Assembly (NCBI RefSeq): GCF_029784135.1
Contig: NC_073745.1
Location: forward strand, 78,741,569 to 78,805,568
Length of the DNA stretch: 64,000 nt
Direction: 5' to 3'
Origin: Toxorhynchites rutilus septentrionalis
Taxonomy: Eukaryota > Arthropoda > Insecta > Diptera > Culicidae
Position numbers and translations under genes: made by a program. The notes beneath the pieces are model-generated. The model ran no database searches. It saw only the letters and a program-made list of their open reading frames with translations, and was not told where the DNA came from. Position 1 is the stretch's first letter. Every line of letters starts with the position of its first letter. Shown here piece after piece: positions 21,316-34,639 of this stretch.

Positions 21316-22967
21316 CACTCATATACTCGCGCATTGGTCTGTCAGACCGAGAAATCAATAATTCATCCATTTCCTAGAAAATATCAACACTACGACTTTG
21401 CAATTCTCTCTAGCTTCGTTAAGGTGAAGGTGGAAGCTAGACGGCGCCAGTGGTTGTATGGTTAGCGTAACAGCCTCACAATCCGATCGGCCTGGGTTCA
21501 ATCCCAGCTGGCGTCCCTCACCCCTCGCCCGAAAATCAATAATTGCGCGAAACTATCTGAAGAAAATTATCGTTTTCGCACACTTCCCATGAAGTAATAT
21601 CAACCATAATCTAATCGATTACTCACAAGATTTTAAATTTTCATCTGCTGTCGCACTGTATAGTGAAAAACGTCGGAAAACTCGAGCAAGTGCTCTGAAA
21701 GTTAAATTTTCATTTTTCAATCTTCGGCAATGATTTTGTTTGTATTGGTGAAAGCATCATTATTTTTTCGACACTGATGCCAGACAACATCATCGAAACA
21801 GCTATCAAAACCACTCAATAAAATGTTATTCCTGAGTCATAGCCTTTCATGTCATGAAAATCAATAGAATAAAATAGTGTTGATATCAATACAATCATTA
21901 TTTTTACGTTTAATGGGTCTATAATGTAAGTTTTAGTAACTTTAATATTGGGTTAGAAAATTGTATTGCAGAGCTCGGAACACTGCCACGGCTACCTATG
22001 CTTTCAAAAACAATAAACGGAAAAGTATTACATTCAATCAAAATGTCTCAGTCAACGAAGATAAGATCATTACCGGACTATTCTTATTTGATTTTAGACC
22101 CTTTTGCCACCGGATTGAACGGATCCATATATTAAATATTCGTTGATATATTCGTCGTTAGATTTATACGTGCAAAAACAAAATACAAATGTTTAACTAT
22201 CGTATAGTTGTTCGCTAAATACAATGGTGACACATATACACAGTTGTGAACGAATTTCACTTTTCACAATTACAGTCTCATGGATATTTTTTTTATAATG
22301 AACAATATCGACAAGAAAACAAGAAAAAGAAAAGGAAGTTCCTAGAAATCCTTTTATATCATCTTTTTATGCCCCATCTAAAAAAAGACATTAATTCTTA
22401 GTTTACCAAGAACGCAGAGGCAAAGAATATTAGAAATATGCAAACTTTATATTCCAGAACATTTATCATCTGGTAATTATCTAGAAGGTAATTATACTCT
22501 TCGATAAAAGACCCGAAAAACACGCAACAACTACATGAAGTGTAAAAAATATGTTTGTTTCGAGCATGCAATTATGCTATGTTCTGATACTTGCTCCAAT
22601 GAAATCACAATCGATTAATACGTTTTTATGTTATTTTATAGCTCTTTATACTTCTATGAATTATACCCAGTTGCTTACTTCTAATTAATAACAGTGAAAA
22701 ATTCGAATTTCGTTATTTGTGTTGGAGTATCAAAAATAACTCTGTTTTTAGGAGGCTGAATTAGACGACTATTGAAACATAATAAAGACGAAGAAAACAT
22801 ACTTTTTGGAGTTTTTTTTATTCAACCTTATACCCTCTTCTTCAAATAAATGATAATAAAGCCTGAAAAATACACAATGGCAACATTACAGTGAAGTTCA
22901 ATTTTCGGTCTGTGACACCGTGCGCGAGTATACGTGTTATGATATTTTGCACGCGAGTACAGGAGGG
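21316..22967. mobile_element. piggyBac-like non-autonomous element
   Basis: TTAA flanks both ends (21312-21315 and 22968-22971). Ends read CACTCATATACTCGCG and, inverted, CCCTCCTGTACTCGCG. A second inverted block, TACTCGCGCA...CAGACCGA, lies just inside. TTAA plus CCCT-type ends is the piggyBac signature. No transposase is visible. Confidence 0.7.
21440..21515 (+). repeat. tRNA-derived SINE head or tRNA pseudogene
   Basis: It has an A-box-like TGGTTGTATGG, a TCACAA anticodon-loop-like segment and a perfect T-arm, CTGGGTTCAATCCCAG. The acceptor strands pair only with an extra three bases on the 5' side and the anticodon stem is poor, so a working tRNA gene is unlikely. Confidence 0.55.
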
Positions 22968-23189
22968 TTAATGATGATGAGACGCTGATTAAGGGTAACA
23001 ACGCATACGCTTACGAATGGACGAATTAAAAGCACCGGTCCAAACTAACGCTCAGAATCAGAATCTTATGCATCTTTGACAACCCGATTTGTCTATGATC
23101 GTATTCTGAGAGGATGATATTTTCAAGCTTTCGGACAACCCAATACATGGCGACTATACAGGCATGTAGGCTAACACGAAGTGAGTTGG

Positions 23190-24167
23190 ACACATTTTGG
23201 GGTGATTTTGACCACCCCTTTATCTCAAAAAGTACGGCTCGACTTGGTTTTTTTATAATGTCATATTCTTTTATTATTGAACCGTATGTAACGTATGTGA
23301 AAAAACTTTGGTAAAATTCGACAGGTGGAAGGAAATGGTAGCATGAACACAGCAAGCAGTTTGATTGTCACAAAATGTGAGTTTTCCGATCGTGGTTTTA
23401 AGGTATTTCCCGCTGATTAAACAAACTTTTCGTGTATTGTGCAGTAAAGTTCTGTTCGCCTACAGAAGAGGAACAATTTGATGTAGCGAAACTGTAAGTT
23501 TGATAAAAATAAATGAAATTAATTGCATTTTCATTTTTGCATGTTGTGTGGGGTAACATGGACACGTTTCTGTGGGGTGAATTGGTCCTACAGATTTGAG
23601 GTTTTTCTTTGGTCTAATTGATTCCAGATGCCGTTGAATTACAAAAGGAGGATGGGCAGACAACGTTGGAAGAAGGAGTAGCTTGAAAGAGCAACGCAGG
23701 CTATTAAGAACGGATTTTCTTTGACCAAGCATTGAAAGTGTTTGAAAATGCTAGAACAACAGTGAAAAGATCCATGCAGAATTCGAGATGGTCTCAATCC
23801 AATTTTTCTGGTCTGGAATCTGGCCAAGACACCTGTTATCGATCCCAGAACACTGTTACTGATTGTAACATTATTCCAAAATACTTTACATAAACATAAA
23901 TATGTTTTTCTCGATGAAACACACACTGAACCAAATCACCCCACAGATGGTCCAAATCACCCCGCATCAAATTTTAATGTCTAAAAATCATATCATTTAT
24001 TTTATGATATATTTGGTAGTTCAAGGCTTGATATAATGATTAAACATTATTGATCGAGAGAAAACAAGTGTAGCTTAGTATACAATGTGACATTTTTTAT
24101 TTAGACCGTATTGGTTTGGAAATATTAGGCGATTTGCTTAGGTGGTCCAAACTCCCCCCTTTTCCCC
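23190..24167 (+). mobile_element. pogo-type element with decayed HTH
   Basis: The right end GGTGGTCCAAACTCCCCCC...CCCC abuts TA at 24168. Similar GGGGTGAT and GACCACCCC motifs lie near 23197-23220 on the left, but the left edge is approximate. The motif GGTCCAAAT/ATCACCCC recurs inside. Confidence 0.5.
23628..23790 (+). pseudogene. Tigger-type HTH N-terminus with stops
   Basis: MPLNYKRRMGRQRWKKE, a stop, then LERATQAIKNGFSLTK and another stop resemble the psq-type HTH start of Tigger transposases. The ATG follows a CCAG acceptor-like site, as at 16341. It is non-functional. Confidence 0.6.
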
Positions 24168-24239
24168 TACGTGTATGCCAAACCGATAAAGTGGTTCTCA
24201 GATTTTCGTGAAAAGTGGTAGGTTTGCTCCTAATTTCAA

Positions 24240-25690
24240 AATATTAGAACCGCATTTTTTGATTTTTCATTAGGGTGCCCATCCCATTTTAGGGTGGTTC
24301 GAAAAATCATTTTTTTTCACTTCTTTCCAAAAAATGTTTTTTTTTAAATTTGAGATTGATCGACATATCAAATTAAAACCAATAAACTTTTTTGGAAAAA
24401 TATTTCAATTGCAAGCAATTGAATTTTGTTTTCGTAATTTTTGATTGCATTCGTTTTCATAGATTACTCGATTTTTGAAAGCTTGCACTTTTTACATAAC
24501 ATGTCAACAAATCAGATAGGCGTTTTCTTCGTTTTTAGTTACGATTATGCAAAGTTAACCGATGGTTCATATTTTTTCCCTCTTTTCCCAAGAATAACTT
24601 TTTTTTTATAATTTGTAATATTTGAACTATTGAACCGATTGAAGTTAAAGATTTATCACATTAAAGTTAATGAGTTAGTATTTTTTGAAAAAATATTACC
24701 CTTGACAAATTTTATGCCATCTCGACTAGCCATTGGCAACAACATCTTAGATTGCAGTGAAACGTTGTAGGAAAAAAATACACTGAATTAAAAATTATTC
24801 TGAAAATTGAAATAGATTTTCTCAAAAAAGTGTTTTTTAAATTTCTCAAAATTACAACAAAATGGTGCCGAATCCAATTATGTGAGTTGCCCTTACAATT
24901 TCCGACAAGTGACCCATACATTGGAAGATGGGTCCTTTTACAGGAAAAAAGTCTTTCTAACAACTACTTTTACATGTTTTCTTTGAAAAATACAACAATT
25001 CCTAATTTTATTTATAGTCAATCTTTCTATCTTTTGTATTTTTCATAAAAAGGGGAAGAATGATTTTCCGGACCATCGGTTTGCTTTGAAGAATCATAAC
25101 TCAAAAATTGAAAAACTTTTCTGATTTTAGGATATGTTATATAAAAGAAACCTCAGCTTTCAAGAAAAAAAAAATATAAACAAATATAGCGCTCTCCATC
25201 TTTTACCGAGTAAACTATGAGAAACCAATACAATTAAAAATTACGAAAAAAAATCCATTTTTTTGCAATTGTAATATTTCTCCAAAAAAGTTAAACTTTT
25301 GTTAACAATTTTACAATAGTATTTTACAAAACCCTAATGAAAAAAAAATACGGGTCTAATTTTTTGCAGTTAGAAACAAAACTATCACTATATCGGTTTG
25401 AAAAAAATGGCTGTATAAGTCTAATAACTGATGAGGCTTATTGTTTCCGTTTGGATGTAAAATTTTTGAAGCAAAGTGGTTTATGAATTTTGTAACATTG
25501 ATTCCGATTTGGATGAAAATTGAGTCCATTACATACACGATTACGTTTTCCAAATATGCAATTAATATTCTAGAAGCACAAAGTTAATGCTATAATAACC
25601 GTGGCGCTCATTATAGTCTTCTATGCTTCGCCTGCAATGACCATAAATTGCTTCGGATTTTAAAATCTACGATACTCGGAGCCAGAGCCC
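24240..25690. repeat. AT-rich foldback-family arm and unclassified AT-rich DNA
   Basis: 24700-25050 matches one arm of the foldback at 29055-31826 (CTCGACTAGCCATTGGCAAC and CATTGGAAGATGGG blocks). The rest is AT-rich with many poly-T and poly-A runs and no recognised gene. Confidence 0.55.
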
Positions 25691-26195
25691 TAATGACCTA
25701 GATTAATCATTGCAGGGGGATCGATTTGTCCGCTCCATCTCTATCCCAGACGCCTACAGAACCTTATTCCCATCATTTGAGATGGTGGTTCTTCATTCGG
25801 CGGGAAAACCAAACACCACTCACAGACTGCCGCAGACCGACCGCAGAATGACTAATCGACAACTTGCAATCATCGTTCATTTCAGATCCACGCACAAAAA
25901 AAAATTGTGAAGAGAAACTCAAGAAATACAAAGTGAAAATAGCCGAAACAATACCCTATGAATCCTATGGACACTTGTGTAGAGCATTCTCCAAGATCCA
26001 TTTAATAAAGCTTCCATTTAAATTCATTTTTTTTTATTCTTCGCTCGGGGTTTCGCTCTTTCTCTATTCCTTCAGTGGGTACAAGCAAAGGAACAGGAAA
26101 AGGAAGGCGTCTTTTGGAAGTAGAATCCTTCTAAGCGCTACTCTTAATAGCTCCGTGTGCCTCTCGTCAGGATCTTTTTGGTTCGGCATACTATA
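25691..26195. other. short single-copy-looking interval
   Basis: No transposon termini were recognised. Frames of 66 and 142 residues exist but show no family features. Confidence 0.3.
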
Positions 26196-26776
26196 CTGCC
26201 GTTCTACGCATAGTTCTCCCATGTTCCAAAATCAGCATCTGAGAAAAACGCAATCAAAGTTCTCTCGCATATTTATCTACCAAAAGCTTTAAGCATTTCA
26301 ATTTAGCAATACACCGAGTTTTTATAAGCACTATACTTTTGTTTAATGAAATGTGATGAGATTCCCTCACTGAATCAATCAAGCTTGATTACGGGTTTAA
26401 AAATTCATGGTGGGACTGTTATGCCTAGAATATCAACATTGGACAATGGTGATGAGGAGGCGATCTGGCGTAGTGGTAACATCCATGCCTCTCACGCTGA
26501 AGGTCACGAGTTCAATTCTCACTCCCGACATTCTTCCAAAAATGGAAGTAAAAGTGACGAACCAGCCAAATGAGTTGAAAATCACTATAATACAGATATA
26601 AAAAAAAAAAAAAAAAAAAAAATTGGACAATGGTGCTTGATGTTGTTTTTTAAAAGTTGGGAAAAAACTATATGTTTTTTGTGTTTTTCCGTGAAAACTT
26701 GCATAAAAACGACGTTTTATGAAGAAAAGTGAAAATCGTCAAAAAGTAACATGGGACAACTATGCGTAGAACGGCA
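26196..26776. mobile_element. TA-type MITE containing a SINE
   Basis: Inverted ends CTGCCGTTCTACGCATAGTT and complement, continuing with TCCCATGTT, are flanked by TATA/TA. Without the SINE the element is about 400 bp. Confidence 0.75.
26452..26621 (+). mobile_element. tRNA-derived SINE
   Basis: The head has an A box TGGCGTAGTGG and a B-box-like GAGTTCAATTC. The tail is about 20 A. The exact 14 bp duplication ATTGGACAATGGTG (26438-26451 and 26622-26635) proves retroposition. Confidence 0.9.
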
Positions 26777-29050
26777 GTATACCACTTTGTAGAAATTTTA
26801 AATTTCTTCGATGTTAAATATTAACAAATATGTCACAATAATTATATATACTGTGTTCACTATAAAATAGACGAACTCTAAGGGAAATGAACCTAACATT
26901 TTATGTCATTCACGAATCATTTTCCATCATACCAGTTCGATTTGCAGTTTTTCGAACGGTACGTCTAAAAATAGCTCGTGTGCGCCTTGTTTTTTTTTAT
27001 CTACAAGCCAAACAAAATTTCCGTTTCTCCTGCCCTCCCGAAGCACCTAACAGGGCGGCACTCCGAAGCTATATGCTCTTGTCTAAGCTCAAGGCTTCGC
27101 TGTTCTTCCCCCATCACTCGTTTGGGAGAGGGATGATGAAAATAAAACAACGTCAATGAAGTCTAATTTAGGAGGTGATATTCACCGCTTGTATTATCGT
27201 GATTCCTTCGTTATCCTTCCATCTCGTTTGCTTTTGTTTCGACACCATTGCAAAGAGCGGGATTTGATCCGAGCGCAACAGGTTGTAATGACATCCCCGA
27301 GGGGTGATAATGGCAAAGGCAATTTATTCGTCGGGCAATTTTGGGTTTCTGTACTTCACTCGCACCATCGCTTGCCTGGAGGACGTAGTATTTTAGGATC
27401 CGAAAAAGGAAAAAAAGAAGAAAAAGATTTGATGACGAACTAATAGAATTCAAAGATTTATTCGAACTTGATTGTTTAATTATATGGTTTCAAGTAATGA
27501 TGTATTTTCGAGCGCTGTTTACAAACAACCGCCCAAATGACCTCAATTTCTTTGGAAATATATCAATCACAGCGGGATATTCGCCGAAGAACCAGATCAA
27601 GGTCGAGCATAAATCCCAAAAGAAGTGATAAATTGTTTCGATTTATCACTTCGCTTCAGCCGCCCCGTAGTGGATTAATTTGCCCTAATAAATCCTTTCC
27701 TTCTGGCATCCCCATTCGTAGGGCCGCAAGGGGCAGAAGCGAGTCTAACGTGGGCAAAAAAAAAGGAATCATCCCCGCATCGATGACGAGTATGGGAGAA
27801 ATTTGGTTACCGCCACCGCTGCCGCGGCCAGACGCTCCCAGCGGGCGGTCCTCCGTCGATCCGCCGACCAACGCAACGATACCGCACGTGAACACGCTCG
27901 AAATTCATCAATACATAGCCGTTGTGCTTGATTGGTGCTTCAGAATTTCGTTAGTTTCCCATCGAACTTTACCGAGCTTTGAACTTCCACCCTTTGGAAG
28001 GCTCCCCAACTCCACTACCAGGTAATCAATCCCAGCTAAAACAAAATCACGAAATGAAAAATGTTCCAAATAAATCTACTCTCGAACCGTGTTTGACTTG
28101 GGCCATATCCAAATACGGATACGGCTTTTAGCACCGTTTTCCTGTTCCTCTCCTTCAGCTTTTTCGGAAACCCCTTTCTTTGGGCCGTTGGTTTCGGGTG
28201 ATTAAATTTAGGCTAGCCAAGAGAAAAAAAAGTAAGGGAAAAAACCGATCAAACTTTCCTTTCCGTTTTCACAGGTGAGTCAAATCGCGTTCGATGCGGC
28301 CATTTATTATTTCTAATTATTGTTTGTTTATCAATAATAATTCTGCTTTGAATTTTGTGCTTTTTTCTATGATGACTTGTTGTTGTTGTTGGTCGCACTG
28401 CGGTAGAAATCAATGAATTAATCAAACGTTACGTTTGATGAACGGCGTCCGGACAGACGCCAGTCACTGCTAACGATTGGCGTCACAGAGATCAGCGAGT
28501 AGATGCGGATTACTAGAATTTTGGGCATCTTGGGGGTGAGTGGATCGAGCTACCAAATTCATTGAGAAGCTTTGCTTTGGTACTTGGTAAATGGGAAGAA
28601 TTTGGCTTGGATTTTTTGGTTTCTCATTCATACGGGTCATTGATGAATGAAAATGTTTTATATATGTGTCAATTCTTGCTGAAGAACCAATGCAATTCCT
28701 TCGATAGTATCGGGGAAATATCGACAATTCAACAATTATGGACATCATTGAGTTCACGTCGTTCAATCATCCGTACATAACAGTTTCTACACATATTATC
28801 CTTGTCAGGAATAATGATGCAAAGCGCAAATCTCACTTGGATTTATGTGTAGTGTTATTGTATGAGTTTCAACAACTTTTTTGAGGATTACAGAAAGTGC
28901 GACAGAAATGTTCAAATCTCAAATTTCTAAGCAGCCACGCTTGGCGTTTTTGTATAGAACCATCAGTGTTAAAGTTCAATAGAATTGTTATGAATAAACA
29001 GCGTTCTCAAATCGGAATAGCTTCAAACAGAAAATGTCTATTGTATTAAC
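26777..29050. other. repeat-poor interval; candidate regulatory DNA
   Basis: Between 26.85 and 28.9 kb I see no transposon ends. A 162-residue plus frame (27537-28025) is proline/serine-rich, lacks domains and overlaps a long antisense frame, so I treat it as chance. Composition is GC-richer at 27.6-27.9 kb. Confidence 0.3.
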
Positions 29051-29054
29051 AAAG

Positions 29055-31826
29055 TTAATTACATATTTGACGAATTTCATGCCAACTCGACTGGCTGTTG
29101 GCAGCACCATCTCAGATAGCAGTGAAGCGTTGTGGGTGTAAAGACATGGGTCATTTAAGCAACTTTGCATACTTGAAATACAGCGCGGACTCGATTATAT
29201 ACAGTCTCCGATTTCTTTTCACTGTTTATAATCGAATCCTGCATATAATCGAGTCAAAAAAATTTTTTTTCTCATTCGTTTTTTATGCATATTTTTTTCG
29301 TTTATTGAAAATAAAAGAAGAATTTAATTTTTGATTCATCCCCTTGAAGTCAGAGAATACCTTTCTCACATGAAAAAAATATTTTTTCCAGAATCTCTCA
29401 GAATGTGATAGATGATCATATTTGATGAAAAAAATCGTTCTACGCATATGTTCGAATTTCAACAATGACAGAGTTATAGAACCTTTTTTTTTGTTTCGGA
29501 CTCTGTTACCTCAAACTGGTTCTACACTAAAAAGGACGCTGCGTAAACCAATTCTGTTGCCTTCATTTGAAAGATGAGAGAATTTAGTACAGGATATAGT
29601 AGTGAAACATCTAAATTAATTGATTTAAATAACTTTTTGAAAGTGAAAATTCCAAAGTAAGTAATTTTTAATGTTGAATTATTAATTTTATCCCAAAAAT
29701 TCATACTTGAAAGTTTCTATCAATCAAATTGAAGTTCTCAAGCCATTTTACAATTTGTTCTTTGACACCTAACTTCTATCCCTCTTAATTTCACTGCAAT
29801 ATTGATATAAATAATTCCTGGTGAAAAGTCAAGCAAAATCATCAACATTCACGATTTTTACTCCACCGTACATAAAATAGCCACTTAAATTCCACCTTAA
29901 TGTTCAAAGGTTACATTTTTTCTTGAAACAAGTCATATTCGAAAGGTAAAAAAAAAATTTTTTCAAACTGTATATAATCGAATCACATATAATCGAGTCC
30001 GACCTGTATTCGAAAAATAATTAGACAACTTTTTGGAAAAGCCAATTTCTTTTTCTTGAATTTAAAAAAAAAATATAACTTAAAAACTATGATACCTACA
30101 AAATTTATGTCAAAGGATAAAAAAAAAATTCCCTGACAATAAAGTTATTTTAAAAATTAAAATCAATTTTTCTCGAAAAAGTTTTTTTTTTTAAATTCCC
30201 AAAAAAATATATATGAATAGCCCTTAAAATTTCCAACAAGTCGTCCATACATCGGAAGATGGGCACTTTTACAGGGAAAAAGTTTTTCTAACAACAACTT
30301 TTTATATTTCCATTTTTGTATGAAGACTCCTGAAAGAAAATAATGTTTTGCTCGAAATTATTTTTTTGTGTTAATTCTCACGTTTGACATGTTTCCAAAT
30401 AGAGAAAAGTTAGCAGAGCATGTAAATTGCGATAATTCATACATAAAAAAGTTACGAATTAAACATTATTAGTATTTTTTCAAAGAAAAAAATTAAAAAG
30501 TTGATGTTCGAAAATATTTTTCCATGTAAATGTGCCCATCGTCCGGTGTATGGAAAACTTGTTGCAAATTCTAAGGGCTGTTTATATCTATTTTTTCAGA
30601 ACTTTAAAAGCATATATTTTCGAGAAAAATGAATTTTAATTTTTCAAAATATTTTTTTTTCAATGAAATTTATTTCCAAAAAAATTGTTGATAATTTTTA
30701 ATGCTAACCTAAGTTATTTCTCTGACCATCTTGTTGTAGATGTTGTAGTTTTTAAATTAAGATGTTTCGAAAAAAAAATTGAAAAAAACTTAAAATTTAA
30801 AAGAAACTAACAAAAAATCTATCAGACCTACAAAACTTTAGTCAAAGAATGGAATGTAGGAAATTATTTTGGTTTTCATTAAAAATTATCAAAACATTTT
30901 TCGGAAAAAATTTCATTCAACATATGCTTTCAAAATTCTGCATGAAATAGATATAAATAGCCCTTAAAAGTTTTCCATACATCGGACGATGGGCACATTT
31001 ACATGGAAAAAGTTTTTCGTACAACAACTATTTAATTTTTTTCTTTGAAAAAATACTATTAATGTTGAATTCGTAACATTTTTATGTATAAATTTTCGCA
31101 ATTTACATGATCTGCTAACTTTTCTCTATTTGGGAACATGTCAAGAACATGTCAAACGTGAGAATTTACACACAAAAATGTTATGAGCAAAACATTATTT
31201 TTTTCAGGAGTACAACAATGACATATATTCCAAAAACTATAAAAGATAGAAAGTTGACGTCTTGGACAAAAGTTTATATTTTAACAAGATCTAAAACTTT
31301 GTCGAGTACACTATATCGCTATTTTGACTTTAAACAAAATTAGGACTAGTTGTATTTTTTTCAAAGAAAACATGAAAAAACTTTTTCCTTGTAAAAGTAC
31401 CCATCTTCCGATGTATGGACGACTTGTTGGAAATTATAAGGGCTATTTATATATGTATATTTGGGAATTTAAAAAAAATACGTTTAGAGAAAAAAGAATT
31501 TTAATTTTTAAAATAACTTTTTTGTCAGCGAAATTTTTTCCAAAATTTTTTGGTAATTTTTTGTGAAAATTTAAACAATTTCCTACATTTCATCCCTTGA
31601 CAAGAATTTTTTAGGTATCATAGTTTTTAAGTTATAATTTTTTGTAAAAAATTAAGAAAAAAAATTTGGCTTTTTACAAATAGTTGTCCAATTGTTTTTC
31701 GAATATTTCAAGTATGCAAAGTTGCTTAAATGACCCATGTCTTTACACCCACAACGTTTCACTACTATCTGAGATGGTGCTGCCAACTCCTAATACGAGT
31801 TGGCTGAAATTCGTCAATTAATTATA
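29055..31826. mobile_element. large foldback element (~1 kb arms)
   Basis: The left arm from GACGAATTTCATGCCAACTC is matched by the complement ending GGCTGAAATTCGTC near 31815. Pairing continues inward through GACATGGGTCATTTAAGC, CTACATCGGAAGATGGG-type blocks and GCATGTAAATTGCG, with a centre near 30.8 kb. The left arm is split by family B at 29181-30006. It is AT-rich with no reading frame of note. Confidence 0.75.
29181..30006 (+). mobile_element. family B element, complete copy
   Basis: TA flanks both ends (29179-29180 and 30007-30008). The left end is CAGCGCGGACTCGATTATAT; the right end, inverted, is CAGGTCGGACTCGATTATAT. Terminal regions repeat the CGATTATA motif. It is 826 bp and non-coding, probably a pogo-type MITE. 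Confidence 0.85.
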
Positions 31827-31849
31827 TAATTCACTCTCATTGTTCAATA

Positions 31850-32584
31850 GTGATGACGACAAAACATTATGCTTTAAATATTTCCTGCAAAATATCGACG
31901 TAGAGGAATCGACCGTTGACTTCACTGTGAAGTTCTATTTAAATGCTTTTACTTTTTTCGATGCTAAAATCTTTTGAAAAATCCTACTGTACTGATCATT
32001 TTTGAAGGGAAACTACTGTTGAAGATTTATTGAGGCGATACGAGAGAAGATTTCAAAATATTAAAAAAAAATGCGATCGTTTAAGAATTTTTACATATTT
32101 TTGTTAGTGTTTTAAAATATAAAACAATTTTTTTAAAATTTTATTTTACATAAATTTGTTATTAATATTTCACGTCAGAGTGGAGTCCTCGAAAAGAAGA
32201 TGAGCTGATTCGGGGAAGCACACAGCTCTCCGAAGTCATCTGTTATAAAAAATTCAAAAAGATTATTATTCTGCAGACTTTATTTTAATGAACTAATCTA
32301 TATTATACGCAAAAAAAACACAAAATAAATTTTTTTTTGATAAATTGTTTAAATAAAATAGTTGTTACGACAGCAAAGAAAGGCAACGCACTGATTCTTA
32401 TAGCGAGTTTTATTCAACTGCTTTAAACTGAAAATTAATTTGGCATTAATTTCAGATAGCATTATAATTTCATTTTCTTACATTTCAGTGGCCCGTTCAA
32501 TAGGTTGGCCTTTCAATTGACCGTCGAATTTTAGGTTTAATCTAGATCCTAAGTAATTCGTAGGTTTAATAGTATAATTAGGCT
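31850..32584. other. AT-rich, nothing recognised
   Basis: No gene, terminus or tandem repeat was seen apart from homopolymer runs. Confidence 0.5.
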
Positions 32585-32598
32585 CTAGCGTAATATAT

Positions 32599-33246
32599 AT
32601 ATTTTTTTTATTAAATCGTTTATTTTTACAGGCTCAGTTACATAAGTTTAAAGGAGCCAAACTCCTATCTGTATTGTTACAAGTATATATAAACATTATT
32701 CATTAATTCTAGTGTTAATGAAGTAGAGAACCGATTACTCGCGGTTTGCTCGAGGTTAGAAGGGTGACATTTTTTTCAGGAAAAGGAAGGGATATAAGGA
32801 TATGTTGACAATGTTCACACTCACATTCGCACTCACATTCATCATACTCAATTCTTAAGCCTATCTTATATCTAATACGTATTTACATTTCACCTTATTC
32901 TATTGTTAGTAAGAAGGGATTTGCTTTCTCGCGAAGGAAAAGGAAAAGGAGAATGTAAGGATATAAGGACAATCACACACGAAGATCGATAACTCTTAGG
33001 AAGACATATATTTGGGACATGTAATCAAGGTCTAACCGAGCCAACACATCTCTCACCGGCACATTGGGCTGTCTTCCTCTGGCCCGAAGAGAGTTTACTA
33101 AATTCGATCTGGCAACAAGATACTCCTCGCACGACCAAACAACGTGTTCGATGTCGTGGTAACCTTGGCCACAAGCACAGATATTGCCATCGGCAAGATT
33201 AAAGATTAAAACGAAAGAGTAGCGCGTCTAACGAACAGTGATTGGA
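32599..33246 (-). mobile_element. 5'-truncated LINE 3' end
   Basis: The 14 bp duplication CTAGCGTAATATAT (32585-32598 and 33247-33260) flanks it. The minus frame gives ICACGQGYHDIEHVVWSC, then YLVARSNLVNSLRARGRQ, ending IDLRV and a stop. This is the C-terminal zinc knuckle and tail of a LINE ORF2. The 3' UTR and T-rich end at 32599 follow. Confidence 0.85.
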
Positions 33247-34639
33247 CTAGCGTAATATATTAATATAAGTAATTTTACCTTATCTAGTTCGTAAGTAGGT
33301 TTAGAACTAGATTATAAGTTTTTATCAAATTTCACCTGAATTCTACTATACTTTATTTTTCTGACTATTTCACTACATGTTAGTGCTCCTGTTGTTTTGG
33401 TTTGTTATGTTCATTTTTTCTACAGCTTCTATACGTCACATCATCGCTGCTGACAGCTTATCATTGGAACGGTAGAACCGGTTGTGACAGGGGGGCCAGC
33501 TCGACGGTACCGTCAACAATAGTTTATCATTAAAAAATATAATGTTTCAAAGGTTACGTATTTAGATATGTGTGTCTAGAATAACGGGTAAATTTTTTTA
33601 GTCAAATAGGTTGAATAGTTTTGAGTCAGTGCTTCCTCGAAATTTGGAAACAAGGTTTTGAGGAAAACGCGTTTTAAGTTTTGTCACACGCTTTCATACA
33701 CACTACGGCGCGCTCTCTTATATTAGCTATAACTTATTTCAAATTTAAAATTTGAAATTTATATTTTTTAAATCTATTATTTAAAATTTCGTTCTGAATT
33801 TTTTGAGTATATTTTTAAGATGTTTTTCTTCCGAAAAATGCAAAAAAAAACGGATTTTTTGAACCCGTCACACCGGGCTACTACTTTAAGTTGGAATATG
33901 ATTGGTTGAAATATGTATAATATTGCTATGGGTCTCCCTCCCCCTTCCAGAGGAGAAAGACATGCCAAACCATCATTAAAAATATTTCTCGTACCCAAAA
34001 ACCCTCACATGCCAAATTTAACTCCATTTGCTTTATCAGTTCTTGAGTTATGCGCCCAACTCCTCCTAAGAGAGGGAGCAGAAGTGTCGAACCACCATAG
34101 AAGGAACCGCATAAAAAAGTTCCCTTAAAAACCCAAATCCTAATGATTCCATTAATCATATAATCAACTATTTGCTCCTTTCAATAAGCTCCTACTGACA
34201 CCTCAAAACAAACAAAACAAAACATGAGAGTGGGAATTAGCTGACACAGTCCTTATATAGAGCGATGAAATACATATCAAGGACACAAAAAAAAGACCGA
34301 TGACATCATTTTTTTCAAATACCGCGCAAAAAAATTGTTTAAAAAAACCGTACAAAAACAGGTTTTACTGTGTATGGATTAGAAATTGTTTCACTAAACT
34401 TGTCTGCACTATTGGCACTCGTACTGCAACAAGGCAATCCAAATGACTTCAAACCCAAAGTGTCCTCAGTGGAGATCTGAGAAGGGACTTTTCCGCAGTT
34501 CGCAAGTTTCCAACCCGGCGATTGTGAAAGTCGCATGCGTGAGACATCACCAGCTGTCCAGTGAAAAAGTACTTCAATATGACAAAACTGCGATCCAGAG
34601 GCTTATTCAACAACTGAAAAGATTTTTGAAAACTAGAAG

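Noticed and set aside
21440..21515. Functional tRNA gene
   Set aside because: The T-arm is perfect, but the acceptor pairing has extra bases and the anticodon stem is weak; a SINE head or pseudogene is likelier.
27537..28025. 162-residue plus-strand frame in a GC-rich interval
   Set aside because: No domain, overlaps an antisense frame of similar quality, and no splice or start context is convincing.
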